From Physella acuta (lineage: Eukaryota > Mollusca > Gastropoda > Physidae), in the NCBI RefSeq assembly GCF_028476545.1, contig NW_026731870.1, forward strand, positions 30,016 through 94,015: a DNA stretch of 64,000 nucleotides, in the 5' to 3' direction. Below the pieces are notes generated by a model. That model had not been told where the DNA came from and made no database searches. It was given only the letters and a program-made list of their open reading frames with translations. The position numbers and the translations under genes were made by a program. Shown piece after piece: positions 28,201 to 39,500 of the stretch (within the stretch, counting starts at the first letter, position 1; every line of letters begins with the position of its first letter).

Positions 28201-31200
28201 AAATAAAAATGCCCATTGCTTAGTTGATTCAGAATTATAATCATCATTATTTGAATTTAAGAAAGCTCCAGTCTTTCTAAGGGCCTGATTATAGCATGAA
28301 AAGAAAGTTTTGGGCTTTAAATGTTTATCTCAAAAAGTGTCAATAATCTTTTCATTAAACCAATAGGATATTACAATAAAATTATAGTTAAACAACATTT
28401 AAAAGACATGCTATGCTTTACCTGCTTGTAATCATTGCTGATGGTGACTCTTGAATCTGGATGTGCCAATTCAATAATTCCTAAACAAGTGTCTCGTAAA
28501 TATTGGCACATCACAACAACCTCATCTAGACTAAAGGGCATACTTGAAGATGCAACTACAGGGAAAAGTGAGGAATTCATTTATTTTTTCTGATGTGCCA
28601 AGCATGTTCAAAGTGAGCATTGAATTTCTAGTTAAACTGAAAGACTTTAATTTAAGGGTTATAAAAATGATGTAGTCTAAAAGTCTTAATAAAGTAAGAC
28701 TCTGAATTTTTTAACATCCCTATTCAAAATTAATATCAAATAATTAGAACTATTTTCAACCACAATACTACAACTACCTTGAACATCTTTGCACTAAATG
28801 TATAGCAAATAATTAGAAGTATATTTATATTAAAATTACCTTCAGCATCCCTGTAGAAATCCCCATCATGTAGAGTGAGCAATGAGTGGTTAAACAAACA
28901 ACAGAATGTGGTCAACAAAGGGACTATCCTGGCCATGTTCGCTCTTGAGATAGGTACACCTTTTGATAACATGTTCAACAATGAGGTACTGGATCTGAAA
29001 ATAATTTTGCGTTTTAAATTACTTAAATTATTATTACGTTCAATTCATTTTTAAACTACAACACAGTAATTCTAAGTATAAGATAAATTTTCCAATCCAC
29101 AAAAACGTGAATTCAACAGGTTCTTTTTTCCAAATTAATTTATAAAGTAATAGTTTTTAGATTTATTTCCAATTATAGGATAATTGATTCTCTATTTAAT
29201 AACTTGAGCTAAATGAATGGGTTGTGAGGCGCTGTATTTATAATATTACGTCTAATTTTAAGGGAAAAAAATTATTAGAACATTTATTTATTTAGAATTT
29301 ATTTTATAAATAATAAATTAATGTCTAGTTAGAAAATTTGATATTCTAGTGTTGTCATTGGAAATGAATTAATATAAATAGGATGATAAACCTAACCAAA
29401 GACAGACATTGTAACTAAATCAATCACCCTAAATACTCAGAGGTACAAAATAACTCAAACTGCATGGGAAGGTAACAAAATGTACATGATGTGTTTTACC
29501 TGGTAACTGTAGGAATAGACACAGTGTAACAAGCCTCCCAAAGGCTTCTCATAAACTGTGGGTTAAATGCCAAGACATACAGCAGTCTGGATGAAGTAAA
29601 AAAATAGTCATCTTTACTTTTACTGGTCAATATTCAGGTAAAATGAAAACAGTATTGTTCAATACTTTACACTGCATTATATTACAACTAAAAACTATTC
29701 AATTGAGAAGTAGCTGACCACCTAATAAAATGTTATTTTGATTCATGCCTGAAAAATTTGGGACAGCTTGGAACTTTGTGACAAGGTATGAAGAAAGTAG
29801 GGAAGTGGATCTGCTTAAAAAGTATTAAATAACTGTGAGATTCAGATAGTCTGCAAGTGGCTATTTGCAGAACTTAAGCCACAATCAGCTCCACCTAGAA
29901 AAGTTGGTGAAGGATGGTTTGAGTTATGGAGATACAAGCTGGAAGTGTCGCCAAAAATTTGTTTTTTAAAGTAAAATAATCTCTATTAAAGCTTTACTTT
30001 TTTTCAACAGTCAATTTCCATTGCGCAGAGAAAAAGCTGGATAGCTACATCTATCTAATTAATTAATTCACAATTATAGTTAATTTTAAGCATTAAGAGT
30101 AACATAAGTGGTCTCTTACCTGACTTTATGTAGTGACATTTTCTGATAAGCCAGAAGACAATAAGCTATGGAGGCAAGAGACTCTATGTACTCAGATGCT
30201 GGGAGATTCATTAAAACATTGAAAATACATTTGAGATGAGCCTCGGAGTCAATCAAACGTAAGCATTCAGAGCGCACATTTTCTATATTTGTTGATCCAA
30301 ATTCCTGTTATGAAGAAAAAAATAGAGAATATATTTATATTTTTCACAACACTGAAATTTACTGATGAAAAATGTATCTATAGAGACCACATAAAGATAA
30401 AGCAGCAGTAAAAAAAAATCAAGCGATTACATTAACCATGTTATTCAAACAACAAAAGTAAGTACAGGTGAATATTTTGTCTAATGTTGTTCAGATATCT
30501 TAAAAGAGTCAATGCCATTTTGTTGAATTTGCTAAAAAAAAATTCTAATTTAAGAGTTTTCTTGCCTGCGTTTATTTTCTAAATATTTCAAACAATTTAA
30601 AGCAATATTATTCATTCAGCTCCACCCTGAACCTCACAAAACCACCACGTAATTCAAAACTATGAGGCCCTTACATTATCTAGTTCCATTTCATCCTCTG
30701 AATCAGAAACATCACCAGAGTAGATGCTAGACTGTTTGGATGCTGGTAGCTGCTGGAGCAGTCTCTGTAGCAGCTTTAAATATGCTGCACACAGCTTCAC
30801 ATCCAAATTATCTGCACGTCAAATTAACAATGTATATAAAAAACAATAACAACTAACTTCCAAATTTAAACATAATGAGTTGGAAAGAAATGAAAAAAAA
30901 AAACAAATACAGAAAAGCATGAAAAGATGTTGTAAATAACAGATGATTCATTGGGAGTTGAAAAAGGTGAAGAAGAATTATATGTGGTGAAAAAGTTAGA
31001 TAATGTAGAACACATTTTTTTTTAAATTTCAGATAGCTTCTTAACCATATAACACAAATTTAACAATGCAATATTTACTGTAACAACATTGAAATAATCT
31101 GTTTATCCAGCTAGTTTAATTTAATTATCATGTATATTACAAGAACATCACAGCAGGAGTACTGATCAAAATATTTTCTACAATCATTATAAAGATTGAT

Positions 31201-34200
31201 TCAACAAGTTGATGTTGTGAATCAAGTGCTATTCAAGTTTTACTCAATATTGTGTGTAATGTAACAAAGGTTTACCTAGCTCTTTGTTTGCCAACATCAG
31301 CAAAGAGACCAAAAGCCAAGGAGTGTCACCATCTCCGATGTTGTAGTCATCTTCAGAGTCGTAAGAGGGTGAGGGTAAATCTGACCCTCTAGCTGGTAAA
31401 ACTGTCCCTTCAATTAGTGTCTGAATCAGTTCAACAAATGGGAATGGGTATTTCCCATAAGCCATTGCTGGTAAAAGGAATAATGCTATTTGTTCTGAGT
31501 ATTGCTCACAAAGGAATGTCTTGGTTACTTTTCTCAAAATGTCCTGTCTGTTGAAAAAAAAATTAAATATACTCTTAAATTCATTTCTAAGAAAAAGTAT
31601 ATTTTACCATTTTAATTAACTGTATTTATTAAACTTATCAATGTTCAAATGTTTGAAGGGCGTTGTTTGTTAAGTGTGCAAAGAATAGGTACTTCGCAAT
31701 TATATTATTATTTCAGCCATTACTCAGGATCCATAATAATTTAATAAAAATTGTAAAGTCAATAAGGGTTAAATTTAAAAAATTATATAAGTAAATACAC
31801 TTGTTTTAAGATCAGCAACAGTAGCTTTATCCACACTAAATTCCCTACTTCAGAATCAAATGTTGGAAAAACACACATAAAAACTTACAAAGGAGTAAAC
31901 ATAAAACAAACAAAATCTTCAACTCACTTGAATGACTTATCAGCTGCTGTGACAGCAAAACTAACAGGACTCATGATCAGCTCAAAGATTGACTCAGCTA
32001 TTGGTGTGGGTGGGACAGATGTTTTCTCCAGGCTTGCTGGGACTCGGCTGTTCAGTAACTTTCTCAAACAGTTAAAATATCCTGTAGGGTAAAATTTTGT
32101 TTCATCTTATGCATCACAATTAATTAATGCCCATCAAAATATGGATAAGATGAAAATGATTATAACAACAAAAAAAAACATTTAAACAAGATGTCAACAA
32201 GTTACTTTTAAATAAGAACTTGTTATTCATAACCCTAATAAAATATTCAAGAGCTGGTTATTCAAAATGTTAGCAGAACCAATTTGAATATCTAAAAATT
32301 AAGCAGAAAAGCACTAGTTTAATTCACTCAGAAAAGAAATACCAGCATAGAGGCAGTTTAGAGATTTTAAGTTCCATGCATTAAAAAACTCCTACCTTTA
32401 TTGACCAAGCTTTGTAAAAGTTCAGAAACAAACTTCTGGTTGTCTGTATTTCCTCCAAAGTTAATATTGCCATAGGTTAAGGGAGACAGGAAGATTTCTA
32501 ACATTCTCATTGGTATGGCTATCGGCGTATTTGCCTCCGCTATAGTATTCAAGTATCTGTGAAATTGTTTTAACAAACAATGTTAACTAATAAAAATAGT
32601 ATAAATATAATATCAAAATATTTGTATTTGAATTTAACTAACACGCAAGTAGTTAAAATTTTGAAAATATCCTTTTTATTACATATAATTTACAATAAGA
32701 AATAAATGTTATTTGTTTTCAAAACACTTTTATAATAAATAGAATAACTTTTAATTTGAAAAAAAGAAAAGACAACATGGAACTTACCCAACAACTATGT
32801 TCAATAAAGAACTAATTTGTAAATATAACCCAGAAGGGTTTCCATGGAAACTGTTGAGGTATTCATCTTTCTGTTTTATCAGCTGCTGGCATAACAATAC
32901 CTGGAAACAAAATCAATTATAGAAAATTGTTTCCAGTAAATCTAGTTTTCTGTATTTGTTAATGGAAAATTATCCATAAGTATTATATTATTCACACTAA
33001 GATTAACAAAGTGCTGGCTAACTAAATAACCTAATAATATTTACACCTAATTTAAATTGTTGCTATAATTGAATCACTGGTTCTATGTTTTAAAATGGAA
33101 TACCGATATTAAACAATAGGTATCTCCATATTATGGTGCTCATTTGCATTAAATAGTTAGCCTGTAGCCTTAGAACAAGAACTTGAGATCAAACACATGA
33201 TAAAAATATACTATTACTAGTCACAAGATCTATTCACGCTTACAAGTCTTTGACCATCCAATGGATCTCTAAAAAACAAGCACAGCTTTGAGATACACCA
33301 GCTGAGAGAGTTGATGTCAAAACTAATTTGATTGCCTTTGCTTTGAAACTTTTTATCAAACTCAGTCTGCAGTTGTGCCCTCTGAAAAGTACATAAAATG
33401 CTTTTTTTATAATATATTACAAATAACAAATGTGAGAATATATTAATAACCTTTTTTTAGTACTGACAAAATTAAAATAAAGTTTTTAAAAATAAAGATC
33501 CACTTACTAGATTTTTTCTAATATAATAACCCCTAAAGTATGACTGTATTTTGGTGGCACTTGAAATTTGAAGACGGGCTTCCTGTGAGAAAATAATTTG
33601 TAAAAATTAGAACTTTCAAGCATTCTACCATTAAAAAAGTTGAGTAAGCCTTTTATTTTATTTAACTGAATACTTTTTTTTACTAACCTCTCTTTTTCTT
33701 CTTTCCTCTTGAGCTCTTTGCAATAATGAGTCCTTTTTTTCCTATACAATAAAATTGAAAGCTGTAAAAATTCTGTCAGCATAATAAACATTTTATATTA
33801 ATCTCTAGATATTTTGCCATTAGTTATAGATCTATGAATAAGTCATCATCTTTAATAATGTAGGACTTTAATTTATCTTCAGTGTGACCAAATAATGATG
33901 GGTCTAAATTCACCTGTGTTTATCAGCATTATGTTTAACTATTTCATATATATAAACCTGGACTAAATTTACACAGCAATTTATAAATTCTAATAACCTC
34001 AAAGAAAATGAAGGCAATATTTCTTAAACTGAAATTGATAATGGAAGGGATTGCATACAAATTCTGTAACAGGAACGTGGTGGGGTAGGGATTACTATTG
34101 TGTTGTGTTGACATTGTGTTAATTGGGATAGGGTGGTAGTAAAGAGCTACATTTTAAGCATAACACAGCCTTTAATATTCTTTGTTCTTATATTTACAAA

Positions 34201-35995
34201 ATGTAATAAATATAAAATGGTTGGGTTAATAATGTTGGCTGAATGAAGGGGAGGGGTGTTCAATAAATGTGACATGGAAAAAAAATTATTTTAGTTATTT
34301 TTGAATAAAACTGTTATATCATTGCAGTGGGGGGTCTGTTTTTTGTCAAGCTGTTTGGATAGAATTTCATTGTATAAATCTGCTTAAGTGATGTGAAAAT
34401 TTTTATGAACGGCCATTTACAAAACAAATTTTTTTCTTATTATTCCAGCTGTTAAATAAAGAGAAAAGCAGTTTTCTCTAAATCCCATAAGTTATACAAA
34501 AAAAATCCCAAAATGTTAGCAGCAACAAATTATTTTTCAGTGATGGGCAGATGGCATAAAACTTTTACATCTTAAAAGTTAAATGTTCCTAAGAAAATTT
34601 TATAGATTAAAAATTAAAACTGTTTTATTCTGGATGGGTGGGGTTAAGTGTGAATTCATAATAATGGGAAAGTGTGTTGTCTATGAAAACAAATGACCTG
34701 GTATAGCAAAAACAGAAATGACATAACAGAAATGTTTAATTATTTCTATACAGTAGGTTATTTATTTAATTTTTTTTTAATATAGCACAGAGTTACTTTC
34801 CCTTTATTAATTCAAACAAGGTCAGCTGATACCACTTTGACCTGTTTGAATTAAAATAATACTAAATTAATAGGCCTATTGCTCTGCTCTAATATAAACA
34901 TTTAAGAAATAATGCATTGTCCATTACTTTTATTAATTACTCCTTCCTAGTACCTAACTAGTTAGCCTACAGCCAGAAAGCAAGAACTAGATCAAATAGA
35001 TGACACAAATATATTAATACTAGTCACAAGATCTATCACTAGTAAATTGTAAATCAAATATTTAGTCTAGAATTATCTGGATTGGGAACTGATTTTTTTA
35101 CACCAGTATCCGATAATAGAATCTTTAAAAAAGGAGTTTTAGATTACTGATAGTTAACTGAATTACACACATGTCTTGCTAATATCAATATGCTGACAGG
35201 ATAACTCTATCCATACTCACCCTAACCCCCACCCTCGTCCTACAATACTTCTAACCTTAAAACTAGTCAAGATAACAATACTACTAACATTAACAACCTA
35301 ACACACCATAATCATATTTTGGAAGAATCTTTTAGGCTCTTGGGTGTCTGTATCTTCAATCATCCGATTTATTTACTAATATTTTTACAGGCTTACGGCT
35401 TAGTAAAATCATGTCATTTGTAGATCTAGATTCTATAATCTACTAGAACTAGATTCTAGTGCTACCTACACTCTACACAGCCTACACTACATGTCCACAC
35501 TAGTCACTAGTCTACAGGCATCTACAGTGCTACACCTAAGCCTACTATAGTACTAGTACTATACTATTCTATTTCTAGTGAATCTACTATCTACTAAACT
35601 AACTTAATGTTAGGCCTAATACTTTTAATACTAATAACTAATAATTAATTAGATCTAGATTAGATCTACTAGATCCAATACTTAGAGACTAGTAGATCTA
35701 GATTCTAGATCTAGATTAGATCTAGAGTAGATATCTACTAGATCTAGATCTAGATCTATCTACACAAGCCAGTGAAGCCAGAGAAGAAGAAAAATAAACA
35801 CAGTCACAGACCTCCCCAAAAAATAAAAGTGAAGTAAAGACAGACGTAGAATCCAGATATCTAAGTCTAGATTCCGACAAATATTTGATTTTTATAAACA
35901 ATTTCAGTATAGAGCAATAAATTATTTACATTTCTACTTGCACCCCTTAAAGACTGGACAGGTTTCTGACGAAAATCTCCGTTGAAGCTGTACAT
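22254..35995 (-). CDS. UBE3C: UBE3C, HECT-type E3 ubiquitin ligase
   Basis: Proteasome-associated ligase that adds K29/K48 chains and aids processive degradation (family knowledge). Twenty-five coding exons join in phase (gene order): 35995-35930, 33741-33688, 33582-33508, 33381-33244, 32900-32788, 32556-32396, 32081-31928, 31547-31276, 30811-30675, 30304-30120, 29586-29500, 28994-28840, 28555-28422, 28284-28198, 28065-27961, 27751-27667, 27542-27448, 27084-26943, 26749-26505, 26381-26257, 26140-26050, 25930-25832, 25228-25072, 23985-23855, 22424-22254. The sum is 3264 nt, 1087 residues (human 1083). The start [12 protein letters not shown] matches the vertebrate N-terminus. An IQ motif lies at about 50-63 ([13 protein letters not shown]), an acidic stretch [11 protein letters not shown] mid-protein, and the HECT domain fills the last third with [20 protein letters not shown]. 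The catalytic Cys is C1055 in [12 protein letters not shown] of the last exon. Splice-junction minisatellites occupy introns 23 and 24. Confidence 0.97.
22400..22905 (-). repeat. Minisatellite built from the exon 25 splice acceptor of UBE3C, 11 copies
   Basis: In gene orientation the 47-bp unit is 29 intronic bases ending TCCATCTGTCC(A/C)CAG plus 18 exonic bases starting GATTTGTACCC. The copy nearest the coding sequence (junction at 22424/22425) is the true acceptor. Decoy junctions follow at 22471, 22518, 22565 and onward. Two units lack about 10 bases. Ten of eleven copies keep a pyrimidine stretch and CAG followed by GAT; the last has CCCCAAGAT. Confidence 0.93.
23207..23277 (+). pseudogene. 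tRNA-His(GTG)-like sequence, acceptor stem degenerate
   Basis: The sequence starts GCCGTGATCGTATAGTGG, a typical tRNA-His D arm with an intact A box. The anticodon loop TTGTGGC carries GTG, and the T arm CCAGG-TTCGAAT-CCTGG is perfect with an intact B box. The 3' acceptor strand TCGCTCA does not pair with GCCGTGA (TCACGGC expected), and the anticodon stem has mismatches. It is probably a pseudogene or the head of a SINE rather than a working tRNA. It lies in intron 24 of UBE3C on the opposite strand. Confidence 0.75.
23411..23712. repeat. Near-perfect 134-bp inverted repeat, 35-bp loop
   Basis: The left arm at 23411-23544 and right arm at 23580-23712 are reverse complements over about 133 bases with only a few differences. 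The arms contain GTGCTTCCTCGAGCTGTGCA and GTTCTTGTGATGACTGAC. The spacer is TCAGGCAGATGGGTCGG and following bases. It lies wholly inside intron 24 of UBE3C, so the pre-mRNA would carry a long double-stranded stem. No target duplication was found. Confidence 0.92.
24154..25093 (-). repeat. Minisatellite built from the exon 23 splice donor of UBE3C, about 27 copies
   Basis: In gene orientation the 35-bp unit is 23 exonic bases ending ACAAAGTATTCTG plus 12 intronic bases GTAAGATAAAAC. The copy at the coding end (junction at 25072/25071) is the real donor of exon 23. The others fill most of intron 23 (23986-25071). I counted 27 copies of CAGAATACTTTGTGT or close variants on the plus strand. All but one keep the CTG/GTAAG donor, and the exception reads CTG/GTGAG. 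Some units are 33 bp (GTG in place of GCGTG). Confidence 0.95.
25400..25705 (+). pseudogene. LINE fragment in UBE3C intron 22
   Basis: Plus-strand translation gives [20 protein letters not shown], then [12 protein letters not shown], and further on [19 protein letters not shown]. This is the conserved tail of LINE polyproteins (RR.RWRW.GH.LR ... DR..W...V..LC). In-frame stops show a dead copy. It is inserted antisense to UBE3C. Confidence 0.75.
33155..33238. repeat. Diverged copy of a stretch also found at 34955-35040
   Basis: Both stretches run from GTTAGCCT to CTAGTCACAAGATCTAT with small differences. One borders the donor of UBE3C exon 4, the other is in intron 1. They may be two copies of an unnamed dispersed repeat or a local duplication. 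Confidence 0.4.
35420..35765. repeat. CTAGAT/AGATCTAG-rich simple sequence
   Basis: Words CTAGATCTAGAT, TACTAGATC and CTACTATCTACTA recur without strict period. The stretch lies in UBE3C intron 1, close upstream of exon 1 on the plus strand. Confidence 0.6.
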
Positions 35996-36549
35996 TTTAC
36001 AACTGCAGTTAACTAAAACTTGTAAAATGTGTTATTTTCGAGAATATTACGGCTTTGCTATAGATAGCTTTGTCATTCTCTCTGTTATAAGAGAACTTTA
36101 GTGGTTGGGCACATTTAGCCAATAGTAGGATGTTTACATGCATCTAATGACAGAGCTTCTGATTGGTTAAAATATTACAAAAGTATGACAATGGAAACGA
36201 GGCCGAGGATACCCCAATTTTGTATTATAGGAGTTTGTCAAAGAAGAATGGAGAAGGGTTTAGATCTAATTAGGTTATAATTGAAATGCATGCTGTAAGT
36301 ATAACAAAATTCAAGCTATCATTAACTGGTCATAGCTCCACAAACTATTTGCTAACCTAAAAGTGCTTAAAAATATTTTCTACCGGGATATACCTTTAAA
36401 CGTCACTAGAACTGTGTTAGCTAAAAATAGTATCCAATCAACAATCAAATACCAAGATAACTTTTGTTCCTAAAGTTTAATAAAGATAGGTCTAATAAAA
36501 GCCAATGCCGGTGGGCTACCTAGAAGTTTGTAAACATATTAATAAAACC
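35996..36549. promoter_or_regulatory. Bidirectional promoter region between UBE3C and DPH5
   Basis: Only 554 bp separate the two divergent start codons. CCAAT boxes occur in both orientations (AGCCAATAG at 36117-36125 and GATTGGTT at 36161-36168), as in many housekeeping bidirectional promoters. No TATA box is clear. Transcription starts cannot be fixed from sequence. Confidence 0.6.
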
Positions 36550-39500
36550 ATGTTGTATTTTATTGGGTTAGGTTTAGGGGATGCTAAAGACATCACGGTC
36601 AAAGGTTTGGAAGTTATCAAAAACGCAGAAAGAGTTTACTTAGAAGCATACACATCCATTCTGACCGTTGGGAAAGAAGCTCTGGTGGGTTTACTTACTT
36701 TTAAAACTTTTTCTTAACTCTTCTCTTCAACTACTTTCGCTTTCTCAGATCTTCGATTCCAACTTCAATTAATTGACAATTAGATTTAGAAATATAGATT
36801 TATCTCACTGTCTGTAGTGTCATCATTTTCTTAAGAGACTCAGGGGGGGTGAGACTATTAAATTAATTTATTAAATTATTAAATTAACCTAAAATTATAA
36901 ACTAGCATTCTGGCGGTAATCTATCAACTATCAACTATCAACTTTTTACTATCAACTATCAGATATAGAGTCTATCTAGATTCTATCCGTAGGTACGTAA
37001 AATCGCCCGCGGCTAGATCTAGAAATCTAGTAATGTTCGAAAAAGTTACCTCGTTGTCAAGGCTTTAACTTTAATAGAAGTATATTGTGATATATTATTA
37101 TATTTGTGTCAAATATTATAGAATATAATATAGGCCTAGATAAATGAATAGGGTCTAATAAACCTAACTAAATCAATGGCAATGGCTAAATATAATAAAT
37201 ATATCAATATAGTAATATAGGGCCTAGGTTAGAAATTAACTTTAAACAGCAGCGTTTGCAAGCAAAATTTGCTATTTAAACAGCAGCCATTTATAAAATA
37301 GAGTGGCTTCCCCTGAATCTCGCACTATAAGTTTACCAAAAAAAACTTAAACAAGATGGCTGCTATAGTGAGCATGGTTGCATCTGTTGGAAACATCGCT
37401 AGTCTTCATTTATTACTGATAAGTTTTAATTCAATTGTTTATAAACAGGTACATTTTTGTATTTTTCAAAACATAAATCCTCCTCAAAATGTGAAATAAT
37501 TATTAAAATTTAAGGAGTCGCCTGTTTTTCACATGACTAGTCACGGGCGATTTTAATTACCCAAAACAATAGATTACCTACTGGCCTATATATATAACTA
37601 GGCCTACTGCCTAGCTTCGCTTAGGTTTTTAAATAACATTTGAGAATTTGAATACTTAATTATTTAGCGATGGATTGGGTGTGGAGTGCTTTAATTTAAA
37701 AAGTAATGCTAACTTTAGAAAAAAAATGTTTTTGTTTGTCATTTAAATACCGTTCTCAGAGAAATATAGGAAAGTACGCAATCTATAACTAAAATGGAAT
37801 TAGAACTACACAGGTTCCATGAACAGTATATCTCATAGTTTATATTACACTGCCTTTTGAAATTTATTTATTTATTTAATTAGGATACTGAATTAACAAC
37901 TTAATTTTGTACTAAAACAAATGCTATCCTTCATCATTTTCTGTTTCTGTTTAAAATAGTATACAATTATTTGAAAAATAATAATTTTACAAAATTTTTG
38001 AAAACTGAACGTATGATGTAAGTCTTTGTTTACTTTTTTTTTTACAAACAATTGCTATGCTTATATAAGAAATTACGGTATATGAACATATTTAACGACT
38101 ATAATGGCTGTTTCCGACGGGAATAAATTTTTTTTGTTACCTTCCAGGGTTGGTCTACGACGTCATATAATATTAAGGGGATCGTTCGTCTATTTATATA
38201 TATATATATCTCATATAAGGAGAATTTCACTCTCGATCATCTTTTAGCCCTCGTGGAGGGCTTTGAGTCTGACCAACAGTTTTTCCATACGGCATAGTCA
38301 TCTATAGTAGTGTATGCAAAAACAATTTTTTTTCGTAATAGAGCTCATATAAAGAGAATTTCTCTCGCGGTCACTTTTTAGCCCTCGTCGAGGGCTTTGA
38401 GTGAAACCGACAGTTTCCCTAAAGGTCAAGCCATTCACCTAAGAGTATGCAAAAAATTAGCCAGATATACTGAGTTTAAGTATCCTAAAATCCGCGTTGA
38501 AATGACCCTATGTTTTTCCCATAAAATACAAAGATTGTATAGGGAAATACAACTGGTCAGTTTTGACCCCTTTACGAAGTTTTCCCAGATATGCCGAGTT
38601 TTTTGTGACATCCCAAGACGTTCTCCTACCACCTCACAAAATATCAAGGGGGGTCGTCGGAGGAAAAATTTTTTAGTAATAGAGCTCATATAAAGAGAAT
38701 TTCACTCGCGGTCACTTTTTAGCCCTCGTCGAGGGCTTTGAGTGAAACCGACAGTTTTCCCTAAAGGTCAAGCCATTCACCTAAGAGTACGCAAAAAATT
38801 AGCCAGATATACTGAGTTTAAGTACCCTAAAATCCGCGTTGAAATGAGCCTCTGTTTTTCCCATAAAATACAAAGATTGTATAGGGAAATACAACTGGTC
38901 AGTTTTGACCCCTTTACGAAGTTTTCCCAGATATGCCGAGTTTTTTGTGACATCCCAAGACGTTCTCCTACCACCTCACAAAATATCAAGGGGGGTCGTC
39001 GGAGGAAAAATTTTTTAGTAATAGAGCTCATATAAAGAGAATTTCACTCGCGGTCACTTTTTAGCCCTCGTCGAGGGCTTTGAGTGAAACCGACAGTTTT
39101 CCCTAAAGGTCAAGCCATTCACCTAAGAGTACGCAAAAAATTAGCCAGATATACTGAGTTTAAGTACCCTAAAATCCGCGTTGAAATGAGCCTCTGTTTT
39201 TCCCATAAAATACAAAGATTATATAGGGAAATACAACTGGTCAGTTTTGACCCCTTTACGAAGTTTTCCCAGATATGCCGAGTTTTTTGTGACACCCCAA
39301 GGCGTTCTCCTACCACCTCACAAAATATCAAGGGGGGTCGTTGGAGGAAATTTTTTTTCGTAATATAGCCCATATAAGGCGCCGGTCAGTCGAGGTCAGT
39401 TTTGACCCCCTATCCGTAGACATTTCGGCAAACCGTCACCAGCCCTCGTGTTCTATCGCTCCAAGGCACCATCATGCCAAATTCGACGCGCCTGCGGGGC